From Aspidiotus rigidus (Eukaryota > Arthropoda > Insecta > Hemiptera > Diaspididae): a stretch of DNA of 64,000 nucleotides. Positions 10,745 to 19,922 of the stretch are shown piece after piece. Below the pieces are notes generated by a model. The model saw nothing but the letters and a program-made list of their open reading frames with translations, did no database searches and was not told where the DNA came from. The position numbers and the translations under genes were made by a program. Position 1 is the stretch's first letter. Every line of letters starts with the position of its first letter. The stretch is from NCBI GenBank assembly GCA_035079385.1, contig JAVHKY010000029.1:3782001-3846000 (forward strand). The letters run 5' to 3'.

Positions 10745-10760
10745 AGTAGGTCAAGGTCAT
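10745..10760 (-). promoter_or_regulatory. Nuclear-receptor-like half-site pair in dispersed repeat
   Basis: TAGGTCAAGGTCA at 10748-10760 is the reverse complement of TGACCTTGACCTA found next to TGACGTCA elsewhere in the window. TCAAGGTCA is the known FTZ-F1/ERR-type binding word. Function here is unproven. Confidence 0.35.
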
Positions 10761-10779
10761 TCCCCAGCCCAAAAACATA

Positions 10780-10960
10780 CACATGTCAATAGCTTTAGAT
10801 TCTATAACCTCCCTTGCTCGCTCCCTCCCCAAGAAACACGATCGTTTACCTCACCTTGAACAGAAATTTTCGTCATCCATCTCCCAATGCCTCAAACTGC
10901 ATCATGAGAAACATTTTTTCTAGAATTAAAGACCCTGTTCCTAAAAATGAGAGGCTTGAG
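10780..10960 (+). mobile_element. Probable Penelope-like fragment
   Basis: The frame near 10919-10965 reads IKDPVPKNERLEVF and then, after a shift, sequence resembling CPCG. This is the start of the PLE GIY-YIG domain, compared with LKDPVPVAERSGVY at 43760. The upstream 130 bases have a PLE-linker-like composition but no firm motif. Only a short relic is present. Confidence 0.5.
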
Positions 10961-10999
10961 GTATTTTAGCTTTAAATTGTCCATGTGGTAAGGATTCAG

Positions 11000-11760
11000 A
11001 ATAATTTCGAAAATGACGTCGTTGGGAGTAAGCTAAAACGTATTCGTCGAAGTATTTTAAAGCGTTCAACCTTTTTAGTAATTTCCTGATAAAAAGGTTA
11101 CTAATGAGTCGAAAACGACGTCGTGAAGACGGAAATTAACCGTTATTAAAGGGTTCCGTCGAGATACCAGATTGAAAGTGCACAGATCTGAAGTAGAGAA
11201 ATTTGTAGGCCACCTATGCATACTAAGTAAACGAATTATTATTGATGATATAAGCGTGTACGAGTGGGATATATGCAAACGCTTCTATACGGGAGGAAAA
11301 ATATTTTCAAAAGAGCTTAAGTAACTTTATCCTCATATACACAATTTTGCCTAAAGAAGTACGGCATACAAGCTAAACATAATTTACTTGTACTTTTCGT
11401 ATTTACTCACTATAAGGCACAACGTAAAGCTTTCACTATGTAACACGGAACGACGACAATGTTTTTGTTATACGACGTCTAGATAATTCGTTCAATTTCC
11501 CTTGAAAAATTTTTTGTCTTTTTCCAAAATTTTATTTTCGTAATTATATTTATACGTGTAAAGAAGTCGAGAGAAAATTTCAGCTCTTACTGAAACTTTT
11601 TACGGTCTAAAAGACGGATTAGAACACCGTAGAAAGTGGCTAAAATGGTAAGATATTTTGAGATCCAAAAAATTGTACGAAGATTACAATTGAACAGTTT
11701 TTTGATATGTATATCTCTCACGGCTGGGGTTCAGGCGAAAATCCGTACCACGCTTCTTTT
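11000..11760. other. No gene seen
   Basis: AT-rich sequence without a supported gene or element. Confidence 0.5.
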
Positions 11761-11769
11761 AGGACGCCA

Positions 11770-11945
11770 CCAACTATGATGTCATCGATGACCTTGGCCT
11801 ATTTTAGGGACTTGAAAATTACGACCTCTGGGGTCGTAGTATATAATGTGCAGTATACTACCATAAGTTGGCCTCCGTATTAGCCTGAACTAGGCTAAAA
11901 GCATATCCTAACACATAGTAAGCTAGGCTTACACTAGGTAACAAT
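11770..11945. repeat. Dispersed CRE-family repeat copy
   Basis: GATGTCATCGATGACCTTGGCCTATTTTAGG is a diverged copy of the CRE plus TGACCTTGACCTA unit. It is followed by ACTAGGCTAAAAGC, as at 35960-35980. The order of blocks is the same in the better copies at 14088 and 14984. Confidence 0.55.
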
Positions 11946-12059
11946 ATGATGGTTGAGGGAGAGGACTGTACTTGCCAGCTACTCAGTCTACTGTACAATA
12001 TACTAAGGCTTATATCAGGCTAAGGAAGACTTATATGAATACGTTTTTTGTGACAGGTT

Positions 12060-12975
12060 ATCCGCTAAAATGGTTTCACATAAAATATGAAAGACTCGTG
12101 TCTGGGATTTATGACGTCACAAAGGTGAATAGTCTTGGGATTAGGGGTAATGACGTAACTATTAATGACAAAATGAAAAGGTGTACGTCTTGAGGTTGGG
12201 GGCTGGGGAGTACTCGCGAAAATTTCTCCCTATGAAATATGTAACGCTCTCGTCAAGGCTTCATGACGTCACCACACTTTTCCTCTCTCATAAAATATGT
12301 GACAGGATGAAAACGTCACCAAAGTGTAATCGTAATGATGTCACTAAGGTTGAGGTGCTAATGTCACAAGTTGATCACAACATTGAGGTTGACGTTAAGA
12401 ACGTCACGGCTTGATGACGTTACTAATGTTACAGGTGATGATGTCACAGAATGATGACGTCACCACGTTTTTCTTTTCTCATTGTGACATGGTGATAACG
12501 CCACAAAAAAGTAAACATTTCATTGTTAGAGATGATGATGTCATAAGTTGATGACGACATTGAGGTTGTCGCTAAAGACGTCACGGCTTGATTACGTTAG
12601 TAATGTTACGGGTGATGACGTTACCACGTTTTTCTTCTCTCATAAAATATGTGATATGGTGATGACGTTACAAAAAGGTAAACGTTTCAACGTAAGAGAT
12701 GATGACGACATTGCGGTTGTTGATAAAGACGTTAGTAATGTTAATATGTGACATGGTGATAACGTCACAAAAAGTTGAACGTTTCAACGTTAGATGATGT
12801 CACAAATTGATGACGACATTGAGGTTGGTGTTGAAGACGTCACGGCTTGATTATGTTAGTAATGTTAAGGGTGATGACGTCACAGAATGATGCCGTCACC
12901 ACGATTTTCTTTTCACATAAAAATGTGTTGCAGTGATGACATCACTAAAGTTGGATTGCCGACGTCACAAGTTGA
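12060..12975. repeat. Diverged tandem array rich in TGACGTCA
   Basis: About five units of 160-270 bp. Each contains GATGACGTCACCACG, then a CTTTTCTCATAAAATATGTGA-like box, GGTGATAACGTCAC, AACGTTTCAACG, GTTGATGACGACATTGAGGTTG and GACGTCACGGCTTGAT. Exact TGACGTCA palindromes lie at 12112, 12264, 12455 and 12875, with more than a dozen one-mismatch forms. The short open frames here are repeat sequence, not genes. The array runs into the start of a Penelope-like element at 12985. Confidence 0.85.
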
Positions 12976-12984
12976 TACCGGCTG

Positions 12985-14060
12985 ACAAGCCACCAGACCT
13001 CAATTTAGCCCCCTCGTTCGTCAACCTCACCGACATTCAATTCTCTGGAGAGGAAACCTCACTCCGGAAACGGGGAAAAAAGTTGACTTTGCTTCTAGTA
13101 AACAAAAGATTTCATGAATTCTCTGTTCCATGTTACGCCACATAAATCACAAAATAAAGATTCCAGATTAAATAGCTATTGTAACTGCCGATATAGCCAC
13201 TACCATTTGAAACGACTCTCGCATAAATACTCCTCAGTCAAGATCAATGGTCTACAACCTTCAACTTCTATCATCTGGACCTCATCTTCATCACTAACCC
13301 ATATAATACAATATCCGGAGAAAACTACGCACCAATTACGCTTTGATGATGCACACAGCCATCCTTCGGCTGTATTGTCAAATTAAGACTTACATGCAAG
13401 ACCTACCTATTTGCCCTGTCGTTGCGTCTTATAATCATACGGCTTTTGCTCTTTCTAAAATGCTAGCTAATATGTTTAAAGTATGTTCCAACTTCTCCTC
13501 ACCTAAGTCCATCCTTAACTCTTCCAATTTCTCCAACAGACTAACTGATAATCATTATCTAGGATCTACGATTCTCCTTTCTTTTGACGCGAGAAACACT
13601 TCCACCAACATTCATGTCGCCCTCTCAATCAACTTAATATGTAAATTACTCAAGACAACCAACCTCCATCGTGACGTTATAGCCGAATTTCGCAGTCTCA
13701 TCTCTATTGCCATAGATCAGAACTTTTGCCAATTTAAAGGGAACACTTACATCTTTCCGGACGGCTTATCAATGTGTGACCCTCTTTCGTCGTTGGTTGC
13801 GGAAGTCTTCATGGCCCACTTCGAATCCGAGATCTTCGTGGAGTCCTCTGGACGCCCATATATCCTGGAGTGGTACCGTTATGTAGATGACATCTTCTAC
13901 GTGTGTGATGGTCTTGAATCTGAACTGTCATCCTTACTTATCCTTCACTATTGAAAGAGGCAGTATCTCTCTCAACTTCCTCAATCTCACCGTCTCTCTC
14001 ATCTCACCATACCTCTTAACAAACATGGATATGTCTCGAGGCTTGAGACCATTCTGAAAT
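12985..14060 (+). mobile_element. Penelope-like element, N-terminus and reverse transcriptase
   Basis: The start carries a PLE N-terminal motif (FVNLTDIQFSGEETSLRKRG). After a gap and frame changes, a 203-codon frame (13343-13954) holds the RT: ICPVVASYNHTAFALSKML, LLSFDARNTSTNIHV (palm motif A), DGLSMCDPLSSLVAEVFM and EWYRYVDDIF with the catalytic Y-V-D-D. A frameshift at about 13950 leads to SFTIERGSISLNFLNLTVSL. Motif A has N where a hydrophobic or S residue is usual, and C replaces G in the SMGDP box. The GIY-YIG endonuclease is absent, so the copy is truncated and very likely inactive. It abuts the TGACGTCA array on its left and a CRE repeat on its right. Confidence 0.88.
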
Positions 14061-14087
14061 TTGCGCGACAAAATCGCATCACGAGAA

Positions 14088-14200
14088 TGACGTCATGAGT
14101 GACTTTGACCTATGTCAGGGACTTTTTATAGTTTTAAGCTCTTTTCGCTGGTACATAATGAAGCTCATGTTATCCTATACTGGGATATGTACGTTAGGCT
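14088..14200. repeat. CRE plus nuclear-receptor-site repeat, copy A
   Basis: TGACGTCA (14088-14095), four bases, then TGACTTTGACCTA (14100-14112). GTTTTAAGCTCTTTTCGCTGG and TACGTTAGGCT follow. The block order is identical to the copy at 14984. Confidence 0.75.
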
Positions 14201-14980
14201 GGAAGGAACGAGGGTGGCGCATAGCAGTTATCTGCTTGAAATGTTGTCCCGACTTTTCCTTCGGTGGTGAAATACATTATGATTAATATTAGCCCAACTT
14301 CTTTTTATTGTCTCTTCTCTTTCATGGACTTACCTCAAATTTACTCCATCACCTACGTTCCGTCTACCTGTGCTCAGAAATTCGATTAGTTTTATGTTAA
14401 TCATAACATATTTCGGTCACAAGATATTGACCTCAAAGGAATCGTTCAGCTCGCGAAAAAAATTGCAAGTAAATCGTCTTCTACGTAACGCTTTTACAGC
14501 ACGTAACGAGAATTGTTCTTAATTTGAATGCAAATACAATGGAGTAACGTCGTAATTTCGAATCAACACCAATGTAGAATTCATATAGCGGTTCTCGAAT
14601 AGTACCCAGTGCTGTATGTTACAAACTCAACGATAACATGATTACAGAACTTCACTTCGTCGTTCATCATCGCAATTTCTACGTATCGATGATGTCAGCG
14701 CAGACAAATCAAAACAAGTGTACACTCAGTATACAAAACAGGCGTTTCTCCGTCAGAGGATTGCACAATACGTGTAAAGAAAAGGGGGAAAAAAAAAGAA
14801 TAGACAAGTCGTCAGGAGTAGAACTCATCAGGTAACTTGCAAATAAGTATGATCCAAAAAAGTGCACGATTTAAATACACTCTGCCGATGGATTATCTTC
14901 CGGGTCAGACACAATCGCTGGGTTATTTCTTATCTTAACCATAAGATCTCTTCATCGATACTTGTTTTTCCTAACTTCAA
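14200..14980. other. No gene seen
   Basis: Spacer without a recognisable gene; the short open frames have no motif. Confidence 0.5.
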
Positions 14981-14983
14981 CGT

Positions 14984-15135
14984 TGACGTCATGAGTGACC
15001 TTGACCTACTTTAGAGACTTGGAATAATTTTAAGCTCTTGCTGGTACATAACTGAAATGCTATAGGTACTATACTAGGCTATGTATGTTAGGCTCAACTC
15101 TAAACCAAAAAGGCGGAAGAGCACTCATCTTCAAA
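14984..15135. repeat. CRE plus nuclear-receptor-site repeat, copy B
   Basis: TGACGTCA (14984-14991), four bases (TGAG), then TGACCTTGACCTA (14996-15008). TTTTAAGCTCTTGCTGG, CTATACTAGGCTATG and TATGTTAGGCT follow. This is the clearest copy of the family. Confidence 0.8.
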
Positions 15136-15139
15136 CACC

Positions 15140-16060
15140 TTATATTTGATAGACCGGAAGAATAAATTTGAAATACGAGTAATTGTTAGAATCGATACAA
15201 AAGTTGATATATGATTGATATATGTATTATGATCGATGACATTGGAGCTTATTTGAGCTGGCATACTGCTCAAGGAAACCCATTCTTAATCCTTACTCAT
15301 ATCAAGAAGCCCGGGAAGGAAAATTCTTTCAACTTTCCTCTAACAATCTCATCTATAGGACTACGAAAGTAAACGACTCGTTTGGCATGTTTTGTAAATT
15401 TGGATTAAAATTGATAATCAAAATTATGAAAACCGATTACCCGGCAGGGAGCTAGGTAAAGGAGAGGTATCCTAAATTAATTATGGTATTTTCGTTACTA
15501 TTATGTAGAGACCACTGTACCATTGGAAATTTATGATCAAGTCTGTGCAGTTGCTCCGTCGAGTAGTAGTGTAATCGAGCCGAAATGATTTCACACTTCC
15601 GAGTTCAGTTATATTCAAATGACGAGGAAGGTACCAGCTATATAATATTTTGAAAAAACATTCTCCGGAAACCGGAGTACGAACGTGGACAACCAAACAA
15701 CGTTAAAAGTGAGCGAGTTTCTCGATTTGAATTACGGCGAAGTATGTAAAACACTCGTATCATACAAACCGAATTTTTTCGGGCGAGGAAATATTACGAA
15801 TAATTTTCCATCGAAACTAAAGCGCATCGGTATTACAAATTTTATCGGGTATAACACCATGAATATCATGCGAGGTCGAGTTGAATGGCACTTTAAAGAA
15901 TATGACAGTTTGTTTTCATATAAATATACTTTTATACAGAGAGAGAGAAAAGAAGAATCATCTCCACTCATCACCACAAAACCATACTTTTTTACTTTTA
16001 TCGGATATTTAGCTTCGTGTACAAAATTATTGGATAATTATTTTATTAAATTATAAAGGC
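15140..16060. other. No supported gene; one unrecognised open frame
   Basis: A 123-codon plus frame (15685-16056) has no recognised domain, no strong codon pattern and an 81-codon frame opposite. I do not call it a gene. Confidence 0.4.
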
Positions 16061-16069
16061 AGTAAAAAA

Positions 16070-16490
16070 AGGGAAGTTTTTATAGATTGACATTGAGCGG
16101 AATCAGTGCGGATAGTTGGGTTTGTTTCGATTTTGGAGTAAAGGTTACTTAGTTGTACGGTACCGCAAATGGTTTTGTGGTTGTTTTTCAATGCTTGAGT
16201 AAGGGAGGAGGGTGTATTTAAGGAACAAGGATAAGGTGGGACTTGAAGGCAGGAGAAGAACTGGTCAACTGGTGAATTGTTTTGTTGGCAGTAGAGGCAA
16301 GATGGAGGAGTAATTTTTATATGACCTACTCTTAGACGAGAAAGAAGGACTTTATCTCGTCTAGTGTTCCTGATGGATGATGACCAGGGGATGAGGATCT
16401 TATTTAATACGAGGGAGTTTGTTGTTGGATTGATTTTAACAGGGAACGTGTTTTATCGCGTCTTCTACCGTCCGGCCGGCAACCTTAAGG
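16070..16490 (-). pseudogene. LINE 3'-end fragment (zinc-knuckle tail)
   Basis: Read on the minus strand, the frame has TRRDKVLLSRLRVGHIKIT, then PPSCLYCQQNNSPVDQFF and SCLQ. This is the C-terminal sequence of Jockey/I-type non-LTR retrotransposons: an RxxxxxLxRLRxGH box followed by a CxxC...H/F...C knuckle. RT and endonuclease are missing. A Jockey-like relic from an RT-to-tail region also lies on the minus strand at 57540-58420 and may be the same family. Confidence 0.75.
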
Positions 16491-16515
16491 TCGTATCATA
16501 TATAGCTTGGAGGTC

Positions 16516-18347
16516 AGTAGATAAGAGATATTTGTTCTGGCACACTTGCTTATTTTTCTAATTTAGTGAGTGGTTTCCTGGTTTCTGAAGACAGTTTTAA
16601 AAATGAGAAGATTGAGAAAAAGTAGAGATTTGGTGGAAAAATTTATATTTTTTATTAAAATTTGGAAATTAGTGAAATTGGTAATTTCTTTCATTTCATA
16701 ATTTCTATATACAAAGTTCATTCTTCAACCTAACATATATGTTCTTGCGCACTTGCTGGTTTCTCCAATATAGAGCACAATCTTCTCATTTTTCAATATC
16801 TCAAAAAGTTGTCAGATATCCTCAATTTCTACCAAACCCAAAAAATTCTAAAATTTCTCTCATTTTTCATTGAATTTCAAAAATCTTAAAAAGAAGCACA
16901 GGGATCAATTTTGTTCAATTTTTTCATTCAATTTCAAAAATGCGTAGGGACTGATTTCTGAACACAGTAAAGCACAGCTCCTAATTTTCATACAATTTTG
17001 AAAATCTTGAAAAAAAAAGTATAAAGACCAATTTCTCTAGCATAGTGACAAATGAATCCATAAATAAATATCAACTTTTTTATTCACTTATATATAGAGC
17101 CCAGATTTTTCGGCCCTAAAAATGAAACATTTTGGCACTTAATGTTGCATTTTTGGCATTATTAGGCATTTAAAAGAAAAAAAAGAAAAAAACATTTGTT
17201 TTTAGTACTTTTACAAATTCACGCCTAGAATTATCCAATTTACAACCAAAATTACATGATTTTGACAAAAACAAAAGTATTTTGGGGCTTAAACTCATCA
17301 AGAAAAAATCATAACAAACTTTCAATTAAAATATTTCTAATTTTTCAACTTTGGACTAAAAATAATATTTTCAAAAAAAAAAGGTCGATTTTCACCATGA
17401 TTGGTGACTTTTAAGCAAAATTCAGCTAATTTTGTCCGAAATTTTATAATTTTGAACGACATTTAACAAAATGGTCATTTTCGGCCTTATTCGGCTTCAA
17501 ACCCCGTTCTCGGCATTTATTCCATTTTCGGCATTTTTCGGCAAGATAAAATCTGTTTTATAGGCCCCATTACCCCGTAAAATGAACTTCTATCTGATTT
17601 TCAAGCTTTCCGTCTATAGCAAAATGATTTGACAAATGCCGAGGAATCCGGGCTCTGCTTATATAATTTATTTCAACATCTGATTCCAAATCATTATGCC
17701 CAGAAGAAACCAGACATTTTAAGATATCTTTTTCACATCATCAATGTACCATTATGTGGAAAATATAAAAGATAAGCATTAGTAAGTCATTTTTATTTTG
17801 AATATAAGTAATGTATGAGCATTGAAAGATCTTAACTCCTATATATGAGAAATATATAGAGAAGGATTGATTGATTAGCCATTATGCTTCATTGTGTTAC
17901 AGAAATTAGTCACTAGTTTTTTGTATACATGTACTAATAATGGATTTATTGGTCATTAAGCAAGAGAAATTGGTCCTTACACTTCTTTCTAAGATTTTCA
18001 AAATTAAATGAAAATTAAGAGCTGTGCTTCACTGCGTTAGAGAAATCAGTCCCTATGCTTCTTTTAGGATTTTTAAATTTGAAGGAAAAGTTGAGAGAAA
18101 TTGATCTCTACGCGTCACTGTGTTTCTTTTTAGGATTTTTAAAACTGAATGGAAAAATTGAAAGAAGTTGATCCCTGCGCTTCTTTTTAAGATTTTTGAA
18201 ATTCAATGAAAAATGAGAGGAATTTTTGATTTTCTTGGGTTAGGTTGAGGATATTTGACAACTTTTCGAGAAGTTGAAAAATGAGAAGACTGTGCTCTGC
18301 ATTAGAGGAATCAGCAAGTACGCAAGAACGAATATCTCTTATCTACT
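16516..18347. mobile_element. 1.8-kb inverted-repeat element inserted in minisatellite
   Basis: It is flanked by GAGGTC at 16510-16515 and 18348-18353. The outer sequence is one minisatellite unit (TATATAGCTTGGAGGTC then GACAATTTTCCAAG) that the insertion splits. The ends are AGTAGATAAGAGATATTTGT at 16516 and its inverse ending at 18347. Long arms (about 16736-17065 and 17938-18336) are reverse complements. They are made of diverged subrepeats with the word GAGAAATTGRTCYYTRC and AATTTTTCATTSAATTTCAAAA. A second copy of the terminal word near 16516-16560 shows internal duplication. No transposase is present. A hAT-like element sits in its middle. Confidence 0.8.
17095..17657. mobile_element. 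563-bp hAT-like non-autonomous element
   Basis: The 8-bp direct repeat CTTATATA at 17087-17094 and 17658-17665 flanks it, which is the duplication size of hAT transposases. The terminal inverted repeats are TAGAGCCCAGATTTTTCGGC on the left and, inverted, CAGAGCCCGGATTCCTCGGC on the right; the latter starts with CAG as many hAT ends do. The interior is AT-rich with repeated TTCGGCATTT words and no long frame. It lies between the arms of the 16516-18347 element, so it inserted later. Confidence 0.8.
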
Positions 18348-18353
18348 GAGGTC

Positions 18354-18560
18354 GACAATTTTCCAAGTCCCCCTTCTATCCCTATCATATGTTGTTTCGT
18401 AAGTCTCCTCCTATCATATATAGCTTGGAGGTTGTATCATAATTTTTCAAGTGCATTTCTTATCTTATATAGCTCCAAAATCTGGATCTGTGACGTCACA
18501 ATCTATATTTTCAAGATCCCACATGCCCAATAAAATAGGTTTCCTGCCACCCCGCCTCGT
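18354..18560. repeat. Minisatellite units and a TGACGTCA site
   Basis: The unit split by the 1.8-kb element continues here, followed by CATATATAGCTTGGAGG and TATATAGCTCCAAAATC. An exact TGACGTCA lies at 18491-18498, about 300 bases upstream of the kinin TATA box. CCTCGTTCAACTCCCTTGAAG at about 18547 resembles the arms of the element at 1626-2038. Confidence 0.6.
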
Positions 18561-18796
18561 TCAACTCCCTTGAAGAACCCGTGAGTTTTTCCAAAGTGTG
18601 TTCCATGATTGGCTGATGAGTGTAAGGTTGTGATTTTAATAGTCTAGGAATGAGATGGAGAAATTATCAGTTATTCGGGTGAATTTTCAATCTTAGCTTA
18701 CATAGTCTACAATCTACTGCACCGTGGTAATTATTTTTGCTACATTACGACAATGAAAAGAAAAAAAGGAATCCGGAACTAGAAACGAACGAAGGT

Positions 18797-18805
18797 TATA
18801 AAAGG
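18797..18805 (+). promoter_or_regulatory. Lk: TATA box of the kinin gene
   Basis: TATAAAAGG is a full consensus TATA box. Transcription would start about 30 bases downstream, near 18825-18835. The distance to the kinin start codon allows one short 5' UTR exon and the intron proposed below. No other coding sequence lies nearby on either strand. Confidence 0.55.
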
Positions 18806-18907
18806 TAATCACTCGTGATTATAGGGCTCTAGCGTATTCCAACAACTTCACTCGCCTACTTTACAAAGTAGAGTCTCACTCAGGCCTAAAATTGTATGCA
18901 GTGTGAG

Positions 18908-19102
18908 GTAATCATAAGAGAAGAATGGACGTAAGAATTTTTCATACTTCTAAATGAGAATGAGTCCAGAATAAACTGTTACGAATATGGTATTCTTATT
19001 ATGGTCTTATAATTCGGAATAAAATTTAGCAAGATGCTATAATTATTTTTTCAAAGCAACTTATCAATTTGTAAAACAGAGCGTTTTTTCTTTGTATTGC
19101 AG
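18908..19102 (+). other. Lk: Predicted 5' UTR intron of the kinin gene
   Basis: Donor GAG|GTAATC at 18907/18908. Acceptor after a pyrimidine-rich tract, TTTTTTCTTTGTATTGCAG ending at 19102. A second TTGCAG six bases on (19108) is an alternative acceptor immediately before the start ATG. Length is 195 bp. The prediction rests on splice consensus only; no transcript was available. Confidence 0.5.
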
Positions 19103-19109
19103 TTGCAGA

Positions 19110-19922
19110 ATGAGAATGTACAACAAGAATAATTTGAATTGGATTTTCATACTCGAAGTCGTAATCGTAACACACGAAATTTTCGCCCAGGATGGGACCA
19201 CCTTACAAGATCTTGTCGCTTTATGCAACGAAAAAGGAATATCGAACTGCGAGTCGTTGGAGAATCCCAGAAACCAGAATGCGTTAAGCGACCTAATCAC
19301 GAGATTGAACGACGTGGGAAATGGAAGACGTCTGGCCAAAAATATGGGCGTGCATCAATATCTATATCCACGGTTCTGGAAGGGCGAACGCGGGCAACTG
19401 ATTTGGAATGAAGTGGACAACAGCGAACGATTTCTGTCGCGAATTCCTTTCAATTACGATAACAAACGTAACAATATGAATTCGTTCTCGAGTTGGGGAG
19501 GAAAACGAGATCGAGTCGCACGAGATGATGCCCTCAGCAACAAACGAAGACCGGTATTTTCAAGCTGGGGAGGCAAAAGGACGCAAAAGTTCTTTAATTG
19601 GGGAGGTAAACGAAGTGTAAACGGAAACGAAGTATTGGACACTTCATCAGACAATCTAGAACACAGCATCATGAAACGAAATGCGAAAATGGCGCGCGGA
19701 GATGAGACGCATGGTAAACGTGTATGCCTCACGAATGAAATTAATTTAGAAGAATTGTTTAGAGAATTCATCGATTGGTCGAGGAAGCAGCCGGAGCAAA
19801 AGAAAGATTCTATTTATAAAAAAGTATTCGGAATCAGCGAACTAAGGAGTCCTGATAACCTTAGTAGACGAGCCGGCTCCTTTTTCCAGTGGGGCGGAAA
19901 AAGAAATACGAAAGACAACTAG
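19110..19922 (+). CDS. Lk: Leucokinin (kinin) neuropeptide precursor
   Basis: 270 residues. Kinins are amidated C-terminal FxxWG peptides that act on a G-protein-coupled receptor to drive Malpighian tubule secretion, gut contraction and feeding behaviour. Residues 1-26 form a signal peptide with hydrophobic core WIFILEVVIV and likely cleavage after IFA. Four peptides end in G-G-K-R (amide donor plus dibasic site): NNMNSFSSWG (121-130), RPVFSSWG (147-154, after K-R), TQKFFNWG (158-165) and AGSFFQWG (255-262, after R-R). The second variable position is N and Q in the last two, where S, P or A is usual in insects. A 94-residue spacer precedes the first kinin and an 86-residue spacer separates the third and fourth. 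The first ATG after the splice acceptor was taken as the start; an in-frame ATG also lies two codons later. The stop is TAG at 19920-19922. Cysteines at 39, 47 and 206 have no assigned role. Confidence 0.96.
   Translation: MRMYNKNNLNWIFILEVVIVTHEIFAQDGTTLQDLVALCNEKGISNCESLENPRNQNALSDLITRLNDVGNGRRLAKNMGVHQYLYPRFWKGERGQLIWNEVDNSERFLSRIPFNYDNKRNNMNSFSSWGGKRDRVARDDALSNKRRPVFSSWGGKRTQKFFNWGGKRSVNGNEVLDTSSDNLEHSIMKRNAKMARGDETHGKRVCLTNEINLEELFREFIDWSRKQPEQKKDSIYKKVFGISELRSPDNLSRRAGSFFQWGGKRNTKDN

Noticed and set aside
12181..12751. Two plus frames of 67-77 codons
   Set aside because: They lie entirely in the TGACGTCA tandem array.
15685..16056. 123-codon plus frame
   Set aside because: No domain, no splice or promoter context, AT-biased composition and an overlapping frame on the other strand.
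19139..19411. 90-codon frame overlapping the kinin gene
   Set aside because: Alternate-frame shadow of the kinin coding region.
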